The notes under the pieces are model-generated. The model worked only from the letters and a program-made list of their open reading frames with translations. It was not told the DNA's origin and searched no databases. 64,000 nt of DNA, from positions 1,116,001 to 1,180,000 of the forward strand of contig NZ_CP170736.1 of NCBI RefSeq assembly GCF_046115505.1, read 5' to 3'. Positions 53,432 through 63,293 of the stretch are shown here, one piece after another. Both the position numbers and the translations under genes were made by a program. Within the stretch, counting starts at the first letter, position 1; every line of letters begins with the position of its first letter. The stretch comes from Dellaglioa kimchii. GTDB taxonomy: Bacteria; Bacillota; Bacilli; Lactobacillales; Lactobacillaceae.

Positions 53432-54247
53432 CTATTTATTTAAACGGTAAGCAGCGTGATATAAAGGGCCTACGTATTCATTAAATGCAAAACCTGATTT
53501 AATTCCAGCAGTTACAAAATCTTTTGCTTTATAGACAGCTTCTTTAACTGACAATCCATTTGCAAGGCCCGCAGTTATAGCCGCTGCAAATGTACAGCCC
53601 GCACCATGATTATAAGCAGGCGTTATTTTTTCAGTTTCTAGAAACTCAAATTGAGTTCCATTATAAAATAAATCAAGCGCCTTTTCACCCTTAAGAGCTT
53701 TACCGCCTTTAACAACGACATTTTTTGCACCTAACTCATGAATCTTAATAGCTGCTTGTTTCATGTCGTCAAGTGATTTCAAAGTTCCCATTCCAGATAA
53801 AACGCCAGCTTCAAACAAATTAGGCGTTGTGACTGTCGCAATTGGGATCAATAAATCACGGATAGCATCAGCTGCTTCTGGATTTAATACTTCATCTTCA
53901 CCTTTACAAACCATAACAGGATCAATCACAACATTCTTAATCTCTTTTTCTAAAATGTTTTCACGAGCTACTTCTGTAATTGCAACACTACCAAGCATCC
54001 CTGTTTTCATTGCAGCAATATCTCCGCCAGCACCTGTCGTTTTCAACTGTGCTTTTACTAATTCAGCATCCATAACAGTTACGTTATGTGCCCATCCAGC
54101 ATCTGGATCCATTGTAACAATTGAAGTTAGTGCAACCATGCCATAAGTTCCAAACTCTTCAAATGTTTTCAAATCTGCTTCCATACCAGCGCCACCACTT
54201 GCATCGCTACCAGCAATTGTTAAAACTTTAGGAATTATTTTCGTCAT
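53432..54247 (-). CDS. pdxK: Pyridoxine kinase (ThiD-like)
   Basis: This 271-residue ribokinase-fold enzyme phosphorylates vitamin B6 vitamers. The start LTIAGSDASGGAGMEADLKTFEEFGTYGM, ATVTTPNLFEAGVLSGM and the anion-hole motif YNHGAGCTFAAAITAGLANG near residue 215 match Bacillus subtilis PdxK, a ThiD paralogue, better than true ThiD, because the motif is GAGC and no thiamin genes are near. A hydroxymethylpyrimidine kinase activity remains possible. It is monocistronic with its own terminator. Confidence 0.87.
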   Translation of the reverse strand: MTKIIPKVLTIAGSDASGGAGMEADLKTFEEFGTYGMVALTSIVTMDPDAGWAHNVTVMDAELVKAQLKTTGAGGDIAAMKTGMLGSVAITEVARENILEKEIKNVVIDPVMVCKGEDEVLNPEAADAIRDLLIPIATVTTPNLFEAGVLSGMGTLKSLDDMKQAAIKIHELGAKNVVVKGGKALKGEKALDLFYNGTQFEFLETEKITPAYNHGAGCTFAAAITAGLANGLSVKEAVYKAKDFVTAGIKSGFAFNEYVGPLYHAAYRLNK

Positions 54248-54437
54248 TACTAATCTCCCTTTTATTTGGATGATTTATTTTTAAATTAATATTATTTTAT
54301 CATACGCCTTGTTATAAACAGCGATACTATTAGAAGTCTTACGCTTCAGAAATCTAGCGGTATCATTAAAGAGCCACTCAAAATTTTAAATGACAGCTTT
54401 CACTTCTTATAAACCTACTGACATAAAAAAAGTTTTT

Positions 54438-55997
54438 TTATTTATCTAATTTTTGATCGACACTTTTTGTTTCTCTTAATAAAAAGACTGCTGCTAGAAT
54501 TCCGATAATCATAATGACCAATGATGTTAAAACAACTTGAATCATGCCTTTATCAAAAGCTGTTAAAACAATCTTTTGAACTTTATCAGCATAAGGAGTC
54601 GCTATTATTTTTTGACTCCACGCAACCATATGTCCAGAAAATGCTCCTGCATTTACTAAGGCTTGCTGAATACCCGTTGCAGCTGCACTAGGAATATGAC
54701 TATCATTTAAACTAGTGCTCAAACTTGATTCATATGCTTTAGTTTGTGCTAAACCAAGAATTACAACACCTACTGTTATTCCAATTTGACGAAAAACATT
54801 CAATAAACCAGATGCCATGCCAATTTCTTTTGGATTAATATTATCCATAGCAGCAGTATTAATCATCGGATTAATAATAGCGTTACCCAATCCAGTTAAT
54901 ATAAGAAGCGGAAGTAATTGCATGTAGGTAAAGTCCGTTGTTGTTACCTGGCTAAACGTAAATAATCCAAGTGAAGCAACAATAAATCCAAGTGAAATCA
55001 TCCACTTTTTACCAAACTTGTACCCTAGCACTCCTGTAAAAGGACCTAAGACAAGCGACCATAAACTCATAGGTAGTTGATGTAATCCCGTAGAAAAGGC
55101 TGAATATCCCATATAATTTTGCATTAAACTTGTTTGATAAGCGGCTAACGCAAAGATACCAGCACCAAGTGCAAATGCAAGAATTACAACACCAACAAAA
55201 TGACGATTTGTTAATAATGTTAAATTCATCATTGGCGATTTAACTTTTAACTCTACAAAAACAAAGGCAGTTAAGATTAAAATTGATGCAATTAACCATC
55301 CCATAACATGCATATCAGTCCAAGCCCAATGCATATGCTGTTCTTTTTGAATTAAGCCATAAATACCAGCAAATAATCCAACTGCTGAAAGAATCATTCC
55401 TATAAAATCAATCGATTCCCCAGCGCCATATGCAGGTGTTTCTTTAACATTTCTAATAACCAAATAAATCGCAATGATACCGACCGGTAGATTAACAAAG
55501 AAAATTGAAGGCCAACCAAAGTTCTCAACTAAAAATCCACCAACTAAAGGTCCGATTGCTGTTGAGAATCCAATAACTGATCCTAAAATACCAAGTGCTG
55601 TCCCACGTTCTCGACCTTCAAAGTTAGACGCAACTAACGCCATTGATAAACTCATCATTCCTGAACCACCAATTGCTTGAACTGCTCGACCAAAATCAAG
55701 AACTAATAAATTTGGTGCAAGCCCATTTACAACAGATGCAATCGTAAACAAAATTGTACTAGCGATGAAGACTTTTTTTCGTCCAAACATATCACCTAAT
55801 TTTGAAACAATTAATAAACTGACTGCATACATTAAAGTATATGCATTTAATATCCACTGTAAATCACTAAATGTTGTTTTAAAATCAACTGCCATACTTG
55901 GTAAAGCAACATTTACAACAGTAACATCTAAAAGGCCCATAAAAACGCCTAAACTCATAGCGAACAAGGCTACCCAACGATTTGTTGCTTTTTTCAT
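54438..55997 (-). CDS. DHA2-family drug:proton antiporter
   Basis: This 519-residue protein of 14 predicted helices belongs to the EmrB/QacA group of multidrug exporters. The motif-1D-like LDVTVVNVALPSM is at about residue 25, the loop LGDMFGRKK follows helix 2 and the GILGSVIGFSTAIGPLVGGFLVE antiporter motif C lies near helix 5. The ATG at 55997 follows AGGGAG by seven bases; an extension to 56057 has no site. No regulator is adjacent. The stretch 54248-54437 upstream of pdxK holds no gene I can support. Confidence 0.88.
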   Translation of the reverse strand: MKKATNRWVALFAMSLGVFMGLLDVTVVNVALPSMAVDFKTTFSDLQWILNAYTLMYAVSLLIVSKLGDMFGRKKVFIASTILFTIASVVNGLAPNLLVLDFGRAVQAIGGSGMMSLSMALVASNFEGRERGTALGILGSVIGFSTAIGPLVGGFLVENFGWPSIFFVNLPVGIIAIYLVIRNVKETPAYGAGESIDFIGMILSAVGLFAGIYGLIQKEQHMHWAWTDMHVMGWLIASILILTAFVFVELKVKSPMMNLTLLTNRHFVGVVILAFALGAGIFALAAYQTSLMQNYMGYSAFSTGLHQLPMSLWSLVLGPFTGVLGYKFGKKWMISLGFIVASLGLFTFSQVTTTDFTYMQLLPLLILTGLGNAIINPMINTAAMDNINPKEIGMASGLLNVFRQIGITVGVVILGLAQTKAYESSLSTSLNDSHIPSAAATGIQQALVNAGAFSGHMVAWSQKIIATPYADKVQKIVLTAFDKGMIQVVLTSLVIMIIGILAAVFLLRETKSVDQKLDK

Positions 55998-56351
55998 TTT
56001 TTCTCCCTTTGTATATCTTCTATTTGATCCACTACACCAATATAATTCATACCACATATTTTAAAGCAATAAGTTTCGTGCCATTTAGAATCATGGACAA
56101 CCATTTTTCCAATACCAATCGTAACTTATATCCTGACATATTACGAATCATTAGTACTGTTAAAATTAATAATCTTTACACATCACTTTAGCGCCTTTCT
56201 TCGATGTCCTTTTAGAGATGACTATCAGACTGATATAAGTATCAGTTTTTTTAGACCTATTTGCAAGCTTTATAAAGCTGATTTTTTGCCAATATGATTT
56301 AATCATGGTAAGTTTTACTTATAATAAGTAAATAAAAAAGGAGATCTTACA

Positions 56352-56753
56352 ATGGTAAAATTAACAGAAGATATGAAAAAAATGATTCCTGAACAACTTA
56401 ATTTTCTTTCAACCGTGGATGAAAATGGGTTTCCACAAGTTGGTCCTAAAGGATCAATGCGCGTTTTTGATGATACGCATTTGATTTATAATGAAGAAAC
56501 AGCTAAACATGCATTACACAATCTTCAAAATAATGGCCGTGCAGCTGTCGCCGTTGTAGATCGTCCTAATCTTAAGGGTTTCCGATTTGAAGGCACAGCA
56601 CATTTAATTGATTCCGGTAAAATTTTTGACGACGCTGTTAAATTTGGTGAAGAACGTCATTTACCAAAAATGTACTATGCTGTCATCATTGATGTTGAAC
56701 GTATTTACAAATTAGACGCTGGCCCAACTGCTGGTGATTTAATTGCTGACTAG
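56352..56753 (+). CDS. Pyridoxamine 5'-phosphate oxidase-like FMN protein
   Basis: This 133-residue split-barrel protein carries the PNPOx-like N-terminal block FLSTVDENGFPQVGPKGSMRVFDDTHLIY and an ALHNLQNNGRAAVAVVDRPNLKGFRFEGTA core. Similar small proteins bind FMN or F420 and reduce small substrates; true PdxH is longer, so vitamin B6 synthesis is not implied. The AAAGGAG site lies seven bases upstream. A bidirectional terminator follows. The 294-base stretch before it (56058-56351) holds no gene. Confidence 0.84.
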   Translation: MVKLTEDMKKMIPEQLNFLSTVDENGFPQVGPKGSMRVFDDTHLIYNEETAKHALHNLQNNGRAAVAVVDRPNLKGFRFEGTAHLIDSGKIFDDAVKFGEERHLPKMYYAVIIDVERIYKLDAGPTAGDLIAD

Positions 56754-56764
56754 AAGTTAAACTT

Positions 56765-56804
56765 AAAAAGGACTAAATCCCGTAAATGGGATTTAGTCCT
56801 TTTT
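56765..56804 (+). terminator. Bidirectional terminator between convergent genes
   Basis: A perfect 17-base stem (AAAAAGGACTAAATCCC and complement) with a six-base loop lies between the PNPOx-like gene and the HAD gene, with T runs on both strands. Confidence 0.9.
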
Positions 56805-56807
56805 GTC

Positions 56808-57548
56808 TTAATTTTTCACTAATTGTTCTAATATAGCTAATCCAACGCCATCTTCATCATTCTTTTTTGCATAATGATTAGAAATATCTTTATTAATTTG
56901 ATGCCCATTCTCCATTGCATAACTAATACCTGCAGCTTTTAACATTGAAATATCATTCAAATTATCGCCAATCGCCATCACTTCTGACATAGGAATACCC
57001 ATACTATCAGCAAAATTTTTCAACGCAATCCCTTTTTGTGCATTAACGTGATTAACTTCAAGATTATTATCCCCTGAAGAAGTCACAATGAGTGTTTCAT
57101 TTTCTTCAATTTTATTTTTTAAAACAGATAAGTCATCTGATTCATCCGTTTTTCGAATAAGAAATTTAAACAAATCTATTTCAGAATCATCAATAATTTC
57201 ACTGTAATCATCTGAGTAAACACCTTTTGACGTCATAACTTTAAAAAAGGCATGTTCATTTTTCAAAAATTTAATGAGTTTTTGTGCCTCTTTTTTTGAT
57301 ATTGGAAAACTATTAATTTGTTTGCCTTCCTCAGTTACCGTAGCGCCACCATTATAATTAATCATCGGTGCACTAATACCTGCTGCATCAATTAACGGTT
57401 TCACTTCATCATAACTTCGTCCAGTCGCAACAACAAAAGTCACTCCCATTTCCTGAGCCTTCTTAATAGCTGCTGCATTACCTTTCGAAATACTATTTTC
57501 ATTGTTTAATAACGTGCCGTCCATATCTGATGCGATAATTTTAATCAT
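56808..57548 (-). CDS. Cof-type HAD-family phosphatase
   Basis: This 246-residue HAD-IIB hydrolase has the nucleophile motif ASDMDGTLLN (Asp8, acid Asp10), FVVATGRSYDEV, a C2-type cap, and the C-terminal magnesium motif VMAIGDNLNDISMLKAAGISYAMENG. Such enzymes dephosphorylate sugar phosphates, FMN or pyridoxal phosphate. The ATG at 57548 follows GGAG, and an upstream extension to 57605 is not needed. The specific substrate is unknown. Confidence 0.89.
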   Translation of the reverse strand: MIKIIASDMDGTLLNNENSISKGNAAAIKKAQEMGVTFVVATGRSYDEVKPLIDAAGISAPMINYNGGATVTEEGKQINSFPISKKEAQKLIKFLKNEHAFFKVMTSKGVYSDDYSEIIDDSEIDLFKFLIRKTDESDDLSVLKNKIEENETLIVTSSGDNNLEVNHVNAQKGIALKNFADSMGIPMSEVMAIGDNLNDISMLKAAGISYAMENGHQINKDISNHYAKKNDEDGVGLAILEQLVKN

Positions 57549-57699
57549 ACTTACTAGACACTCCTCTAATTTCAGTTTAGTAGCAACTTCAGCATAGCAT
57601 GCCACCTATATAGTGTAAACGTTAACATCTAAATAGAATTAAAAAAAGACTACTCATCAAAGTAATCTTTTCTTATTTATGTTTCCTAACCAAACTAAT

Positions 57700-59514
57700 T
57701 TAATTATCAATTGTTATGCTAATTCCCGTTAATCTATTTGAGAATATTGATAATTTACTTGCATAACTCGGATGATCATTATTAGCTTGAACAACTTGTT
57801 TAAGGGTACTAAAGTCATCCGTAATAATACCATCAACGTTCATAAATAACATTTTTTGCATAATCGTTTCATCATTTACAGTCCAAGCATAGACATCCTG
57901 GTTCTTATCATGCGCCTTGCTTACAAATGAGTCATCTAAAGTTGTTGCTTCCATAGTGTACGCATTTGCTGGTGTTTCTGGAAATGATATATTATATGGA
58001 ATGATAAAACTGATATAAAGCTTTGGTGCTTGTTTTTTTACTTGTGAAACAACATCATAACTTAAAGAATGAATTCGATCCTTATCAGCTAATAGTCTTT
58101 TTTGATATTTTTTAACAAAGTTTTTAGTCATGTTGGGACTATCTTGCGGAGATACTTTAATCTCAACTAATAATTTTTGATGATTCTTCTCTGCTGCCTT
58201 TAAATATTCATCGAAACTTGGAATTTTAGCTGAATAACCATTTTCACGAACAGTTAATGCTGTTAACTCGGATAATGTTAAATCATGTACCGTCCGATTA
58301 ACATTCGCTAAATTTTCCAAATTTGGATCATGCATAACAACAAATTTATGATCCTTTGTTTCTTGAATATCCATTTCGATGTAATCAGGTTTCTCCTTAG
58401 CTGTTTTTTCTAAGGCAGGAATCGTATTTTGTACACCATTCCCATTATCAACTCCTCGATGAGAAATAAGAACTGGATAGTCATTTAACATTCCCTTTAA
58501 GTAGACATAATTATAAATAGAAGCTGTTCCTGCAACCAGTATCAAGAGAACAACAACACTAACTTTCTGTAGTTTAATAAAGCGTTTCTTTTTATAGTAT
58601 GTTTCTTGAATGGGTTTCAAGTGCGGTTGTTGTTCTTCAAAAACATCTAACGCAATGCCTAACAACATAGTCACACTTAAAGTTAATACGATTTGTCCTA
58701 AGATTTCCAAAATAAACAGATTGAACATCACAATTATAAATGCTTGATTTTGAAAATGATTATCCACATAGTTTTGAATTAAGAACAAACTAATTTGAAC
58801 AATTCCTGATATAAAAGCTATGGAAGCCGTGATTACTAATCCTTTTGTGACGGTTATCCAAAATTTGCCACGGCCAGCTTCCCAGCTTTGTTTAATTAAA
58901 TGACTAATTTTTTTTTCTGAACTAAACAGCATAGTTGGAATAAAACTAATTAATCGGATAGAGAAGAAAAATGCTACGCCATAAACTAAAAGTATTGGTC
59001 CCCAGATAGCTGGACTCGTCCACATATCTTGAAGAATAAAATCTGGAATAGTCACCTTATTTAATAAAGTAGATGTAAATAAGACTTGCCCAAATGGTAA
59101 AATTAAAACGAAGTAAAAAATAACGAGCAATGCTGTTAAAGGACGTAACTCTAAAACATCATGAATTGATTGTTTTAATAATGATTTAAATTCAATTTTT
59201 AAATCATAACGAATAGCTTGAATACCCCTAATCATGAAAGACATTTGAATATAAACAATACTTAATATGACTAATATAACAAGGATAAACTCAATTAATA
59301 AGATAGGTTTATCCTCAATAACCGAAATAATGTTAGTATAGGTTAAGTACTCGACTTGGTTGCCACTAAGTATTTGGCTTACCACCCAAGTTAAGATTGG
59401 TTGTACCACTGCAGATAAAATATAATTAGTAACAACCACCAAAAGAATATATAATTTCCAATGTTGAAAAAATTCCTTATAACTTTTATTTAAAAAATGA
59501 AATGTTCTACGCAT
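57700..59514 (-). CDS. Membrane-anchored glycerophosphodiester phosphodiesterase
   Basis: This 604-residue protein has an N-terminal membrane domain (about residues 1-345, eight or more hydrophobic helices, PF10110-like) and a C-terminal GDPD domain with HRGVDNGNGVQNTIPA, EMDIQETKDHKFVVMHDPNL and VYAWTVNDE. It hydrolyses glycerophosphodiesters or related lipoteichoic or lipid products at the membrane. The ATG at 59514 follows GGGGG by six bases. It could feed glycerol-3-phosphate to glpO, but there is no local link. Confidence 0.9.
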   Translation of the reverse strand: MRRTFHFLNKSYKEFFQHWKLYILLVVVTNYILSAVVQPILTWVVSQILSGNQVEYLTYTNIISVIEDKPILLIEFILVILVILSIVYIQMSFMIRGIQAIRYDLKIEFKSLLKQSIHDVLELRPLTALLVIFYFVLILPFGQVLFTSTLLNKVTIPDFILQDMWTSPAIWGPILLVYGVAFFFSIRLISFIPTMLFSSEKKISHLIKQSWEAGRGKFWITVTKGLVITASIAFISGIVQISLFLIQNYVDNHFQNQAFIIVMFNLFILEILGQIVLTLSVTMLLGIALDVFEEQQPHLKPIQETYYKKKRFIKLQKVSVVVLLILVAGTASIYNYVYLKGMLNDYPVLISHRGVDNGNGVQNTIPALEKTAKEKPDYIEMDIQETKDHKFVVMHDPNLENLANVNRTVHDLTLSELTALTVRENGYSAKIPSFDEYLKAAEKNHQKLLVEIKVSPQDSPNMTKNFVKKYQKRLLADKDRIHSLSYDVVSQVKKQAPKLYISFIIPYNISFPETPANAYTMEATTLDDSFVSKAHDKNQDVYAWTVNDETIMQKMLFMNVDGIITDDFSTLKQVVQANNDHPSYASKLSIFSNRLTGISITIDN

Positions 59515-59709
59515 GTTTTCCCCCAATTAAATATTTGATATGTACTTTATACTATCATAGCCTTAACTTTTTTTACATTTATTGACTTTATCAAAGAAAC
59601 TGCTTCCAAGATAAATCCTCACTAAATGACTTAATCAGTGTAAAAATTGAATCTTACTACCTTAGCGTGGTAAATTAGAGAGTATCGTTTCTCATAAAAG
59701 GAGTTCATC

Positions 59710-60597
59710 ATGTTAAAACATAAAAAAGGTTGGTTTATTTTATTATTCTTAGTTCTAATCATCTCTATTGGCTCATTGTTCTTTTTCATTCAAAATACTC
59801 ACTCTACTTCCAATACCAATCACCAAAAAGATAGCTCTAAAAAGGTAAGCTCATCTTTACCCAAGAAAACTATTAAGAAAAATAAGCTCATTTCAAATAC
59901 TAAAATAGACAGTTCGCATTGGAAACCATTTAAGGGCCAGACCGAATTTCCAATTTTAATGTATCATAGTATTTCTGTTGGAAATTCACTTCGTATTCCT
60001 GAAGCACAATTTGCCCATCAAATGCAGTGGCTTAAAAAAAATGGTTACTACACGTTATCACCTGCTGAAGCTATCGAAGTTTTTAAAACACATAAAAAAC
60101 CTGCTAATAAAATTGTTTGGATTACTTTTGATGATGGCTACAAAGATAACTATGAAAAAGCTTATCCTGCTCTCAAAAAATATCATCAAAAAGCAACCAT
60201 TAACTATATTACAAGCCACTTTGGTCACAAAAACAAACTAACAATGCCACAAATGAACGAGATGCGAAAATCAGGTTTAGTAAGTATTCAAAGTCATACT
60301 GTTCATCATGAAGAACTTAATCAAATGACCGATGCACAACAAACTTTTGAATTTAAGAATTCAAAAAAATGGCTAAACAATAAATTTCATCAAGAGACAT
60401 CAATTATTTGTTATCCAGTTGGTCGCTTTAATAATCAGACCGCTAAGCTTGCTAAAGCTGCAGGCTACAAACTTGGCCTAACGACATTACCAGGACTCGC
60501 TAATGAAAGCCAAGGGCTATTCACCTTGCATCGTGTCCGTATCTCACCAGATTTATCAGATATTTCTTACAAGTATCTTTTAGAACACGGTATGTAA
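59710..60597 (+). CDS. Membrane-anchored polysaccharide deacetylase (CE4)
   Basis: This 295-residue protein has an N-terminal hydrophobic segment (residues 8-27) that could be a membrane anchor or signal, a Lys/Ser/Thr-rich linker to about residue 70, and a NodB-type deacetylase domain. The catalytic aspartates are Asp141 and Asp142 (TFDDGY) and the metal histidines His196 and His200 (SHTVHH). LMYHSIS precedes and ICYPVGRFN follows. It probably deacetylates peptidoglycan or a surface polymer outside the membrane. A strong terminator follows. Confidence 0.9.
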   Translation: MLKHKKGWFILLFLVLIISIGSLFFFIQNTHSTSNTNHQKDSSKKVSSSLPKKTIKKNKLISNTKIDSSHWKPFKGQTEFPILMYHSISVGNSLRIPEAQFAHQMQWLKKNGYYTLSPAEAIEVFKTHKKPANKIVWITFDDGYKDNYEKAYPALKKYHQKATINYITSHFGHKNKLTMPQMNEMRKSGLVSIQSHTVHHEELNQMTDAQQTFEFKNSKKWLNNKFHQETSIICYPVGRFNNQTAKLAKAAGYKLGLTTLPGLANESQGLFTLHRVRISPDLSDISYKYLLEHGM

Positions 60598-60602
60598 ATA
60601 AC

Positions 60603-60656
60603 ACAATAAAAGGAATAAATCGCTGTTGGATTACAGTGATTTATTCCTTTTATTGT
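60603..60656 (+). terminator. Bidirectional terminator between convergent genes
   Basis: ACAATAAAAGGAATAAATC pairs with its complement in a long stem capped by a CTG/CAG pair. T-rich tracts lie on both strands, for the deacetylase and the catalase. Confidence 0.88.
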
Positions 60657-60681
60657 TAAGCATTTTGATACACAGAAAGAG

Positions 60682-62118
60682 CTATTTAATTAAACTTAGT
60701 TCTAACCCTAAAGCTTCAGCAACACGTGTTCCGTATTCTTTATCAGCTTGATAAAACTGTTTTGTTTCACGGATTTTTATCTTAATATCTTTGACTTGTC
60801 CCAGATTTGATTTAATATTTTCAATTAAACGCGCTTTTTCATCAGTAGGTAATAAACGATACAATTTACCGGCAGCAGTATAATAATCCTCATTTACTGA
60901 ATAATTACCTACTTTTCCATCTAATGCATCCCCATGAACTTCTGCATGGCGATTTTCTTCAGGTCCACCTAAACTGTTGGGCTCATAGTTAACATCACCG
61001 TTCTGATTTTGCGCCATTAAACCATCTCGTTCATAATTATGAACCTCATTTTTAGGACGGTTAGTTGCCAATTGTTCATAGTTAGCACCTAATCTATATC
61101 TTGCAGCATCTTTATAACCAAATAAGCGTCCTTGAAGTAATTTATCTGGTGAGGCTTCAATTCCTGGAACGAAGTTAGCTGGTGAAAATGCTAATTCTTC
61201 AATATCTTCAAAATTATTTTTTGGATTTTCATCTAAAACCATTTGGCCAATTTCAATTAATGGATAGTCCTTTTGCGAAATAACTTTCGTAACATCAAAG
61301 ATATCTTGCGAATAGTCTAATCCTGCTTTATAAGGCACAATTTGTACGGCTACTGTCCAACTAGGATAATCCTGATCTTCAATCGCATTATACAAATCAT
61401 TTTGTAAGTAATCAGTATCTTTTCCTCTTAATTCTTCAGCAACCTCATTACTTAAATTATGAACACCTTGGTTTGTTTTGAAATGATATTTAACCCAAAA
61501 TTGTTCACCTTGCTTGTTTACCCATTTAAAAGTATGACTTCCATAACCGTGCATCATTCGGTAACTAGCAGGGATCCCACGATCACTCATAAGCATTGTT
61601 ACTTGGTGAACTGTTTCAGGTGATAACGACCAGAAATCCCACTGCATATCCTGACTTCTAGCATGCGTTTTTGGGTCACGCTTTTGGGAATGTATAAAAT
61701 CTGGGAATTTCAAAGCATCATTAATAAAGAAAACTGGAGTATTATTACCCACAATATCGTAGTTACCTTCATCTGTATAAAATCTTACCGCAAATCCTCG
61801 TACATCTCGATAAGTATCCGGATAACCTGCCTCACCAGCTACTTGTGAAAAACGGGTTATGACTGGCGTTTTCTTGCCCAAACCATTGAAAAGACCTGCC
61901 ATAGTATAATCACTCATATCTCTAGTTAATTCAAAATAGCCTTTAGCCCCTGCCCCTTTTGCATGGACCACTCTTTCTGGAATACGTTCTCGATTAAAAT
62001 GTGCCAATTTTTCTAGTAATTGGTAATCTTGAACTAAAACCGGTCCACGAGCCCCAGCTGTTTGTGAATTTTGATTATTCGCCCATGTTTGACCTTCATT
62101 TGTTGTTAAATCCCCCAT
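60682..62118 (-). CDS. katA: Heme catalase
   Basis: This 478-residue monofunctional catalase breaks hydrogen peroxide to water and oxygen. The distal motif FNRERIPERVVHAKGAGA carries His52, Asn125 (VGNNTPVFF) is the partner, and the proximal heme ligand is Tyr335 in RLFGYKDAARYRLG. The ATG at 62118 follows AGGAGG by seven bases; the open frame to 62229 is an artefact. Lactobacillus homologues need added heme, and no heme genes are visible. It is monocistronic and probably redox-regulated. Confidence 0.95.
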   Translation of the reverse strand: MGDLTTNEGQTWANNQNSQTAGARGPVLVQDYQLLEKLAHFNRERIPERVVHAKGAGAKGYFELTRDMSDYTMAGLFNGLGKKTPVITRFSQVAGEAGYPDTYRDVRGFAVRFYTDEGNYDIVGNNTPVFFINDALKFPDFIHSQKRDPKTHARSQDMQWDFWSLSPETVHQVTMLMSDRGIPASYRMMHGYGSHTFKWVNKQGEQFWVKYHFKTNQGVHNLSNEVAEELRGKDTDYLQNDLYNAIEDQDYPSWTVAVQIVPYKAGLDYSQDIFDVTKVISQKDYPLIEIGQMVLDENPKNNFEDIEELAFSPANFVPGIEASPDKLLQGRLFGYKDAARYRLGANYEQLATNRPKNEVHNYERDGLMAQNQNGDVNYEPNSLGGPEENRHAEVHGDALDGKVGNYSVNEDYYTAAGKLYRLLPTDEKARLIENIKSNLGQVKDIKIKIRETKQFYQADKEYGTRVAEALGLELSLIK

Positions 62119-62294
62119 GATGATTCCTCCTATTATCTTATTTATAAGTCCAATCCTAGCACCTAAACTGATAATTACAATTATTTTGACTTTTATAACT
62201 TGAATCGGAAAGTAGGTTTTAAATATCATAGAGAATTTTGATTAATATTTAATTTTTTTATCTTTTATGACATTTTAAAGCAAATAATACCAAA

Positions 62295-62330
62295 AAAACC
62301 TTGATAACATATTATTGTCATCAAGGTTTT
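62295..62330 (-). terminator. Terminator of the ribose cluster
   Basis: AAAACCTTGATAACA pairs with TGTCATCAAGGTTTT (one mismatch) and is followed on the minus strand by a T run. Confidence 0.82.
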
Positions 62331-62348
62331 AAATTAATTAATCTTTAT

Positions 62349-63263
62349 CTAGTTTTTTAAGAAAACTGTTACAGCAGCGGCAATCACAATCATTACCAAA
62401 CCAATAATAACAACTAACCATTCTTTACCCGTTTTCTTAGTACGCATAACGACAATTCCTGAAACCGTTGCCCCAACAATTGAAACTTGAGAAAGAACGA
62501 ATCCAGTTGCCAATCCAAGCATTGCAGGTTGAGCTGAAACTAAATAACCCAATGCTGCCATTGCAAAGAAGAAACCAGAAAAAATTTGTTTGTACGTAAC
62601 ACTTTGTGTAAAAATGTTATTTTTATTTTTCGTTAATTCATAAATTCCAAGAATTAATCCAAATGCTGCCATCCCGATAGCTTGTGCTAAAAACATATGC
62701 ATACCATCAGTATTTTTAGTATATTGTGGAAGGATACCATATAATGAATAACCAACTTGGGCAATCAATAAGACACCAACTGCCTTTGTAAGTAGTTCTT
62801 TATTTCCAGCTGATTTCTTTTCTTGATAAGTTGTCATATAAGCTCCAACCAAGATAACAAATACAGCGATGAATCCATATAATTTTGATGAAACTGGACC
62901 CCAGTTACCAAGCATTACAACACCCCAAACTACATTTGCTGTAATTTGGAAAGCTGTTGAGATTGGCATTGCTTTAGCAGATCCTAAAGCATTTCCATCT
63001 TGATCCTTCATCCCAAAAGCCATAATAGTTAAAACATTTCCGAAGGCCCAAGCTGCTCCTGAGAAAAATGCTAACCAAAAATTGGAACCTTGTAACATGG
63101 GCATTCCCATGACTAATGAAAGGACGATTGCAACAATCAAAGTTCCCCATGTTGCTCCAAAAATACCTTGAACTGGTTTACCGCCAAAATATGATACTAA
63201 AGTTGGATATGCACTCCAACCAATAATTGCTAAAAGTGAGAAAAATAATCCTAACATATTCAT
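62349..63263 (-). CDS. rbsU: Ribose uptake permease RbsU (GRP family)
   Basis: This 304-residue protein has ten hydrophobic helices and belongs to the glucose/ribose porter (GRP) family of the drug/metabolite superfamily. The LGSAKAMPISTAFQITANVVWGVVMLGNWGP block mid-protein is a family hallmark. It is the last gene after rbsK-rbsD, 30 bases downstream of rbsD, which supports D-ribose uptake by proton symport as in the Latilactobacillus sakei rbsUDKR cluster. A glucose facilitator role cannot be excluded. Confidence 0.88.
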   Translation of the reverse strand: MNMLGLFFSLLAIIGWSAYPTLVSYFGGKPVQGIFGATWGTLIVAIVLSLVMGMPMLQGSNFWLAFFSGAAWAFGNVLTIMAFGMKDQDGNALGSAKAMPISTAFQITANVVWGVVMLGNWGPVSSKLYGFIAVFVILVGAYMTTYQEKKSAGNKELLTKAVGVLLIAQVGYSLYGILPQYTKNTDGMHMFLAQAIGMAAFGLILGIYELTKNKNNIFTQSVTYKQIFSGFFFAMAALGYLVSAQPAMLGLATGFVLSQVSIVGATVSGIVVMRTKKTGKEWLVVIIGLVMIVIAAAVTVFLKN

Positions 63264-63293
63264 TTTTATATCATCCTATCCTTATATTAATAA

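Noticed and set aside
62119..62229. N-terminal extension of catalase
   Set aside because: The extension contains a hydrophobic, poorly conserved stretch upstream of a strong AGGAGG site and ATG; known catalases start at the MGDLTTNEGQ-type position.
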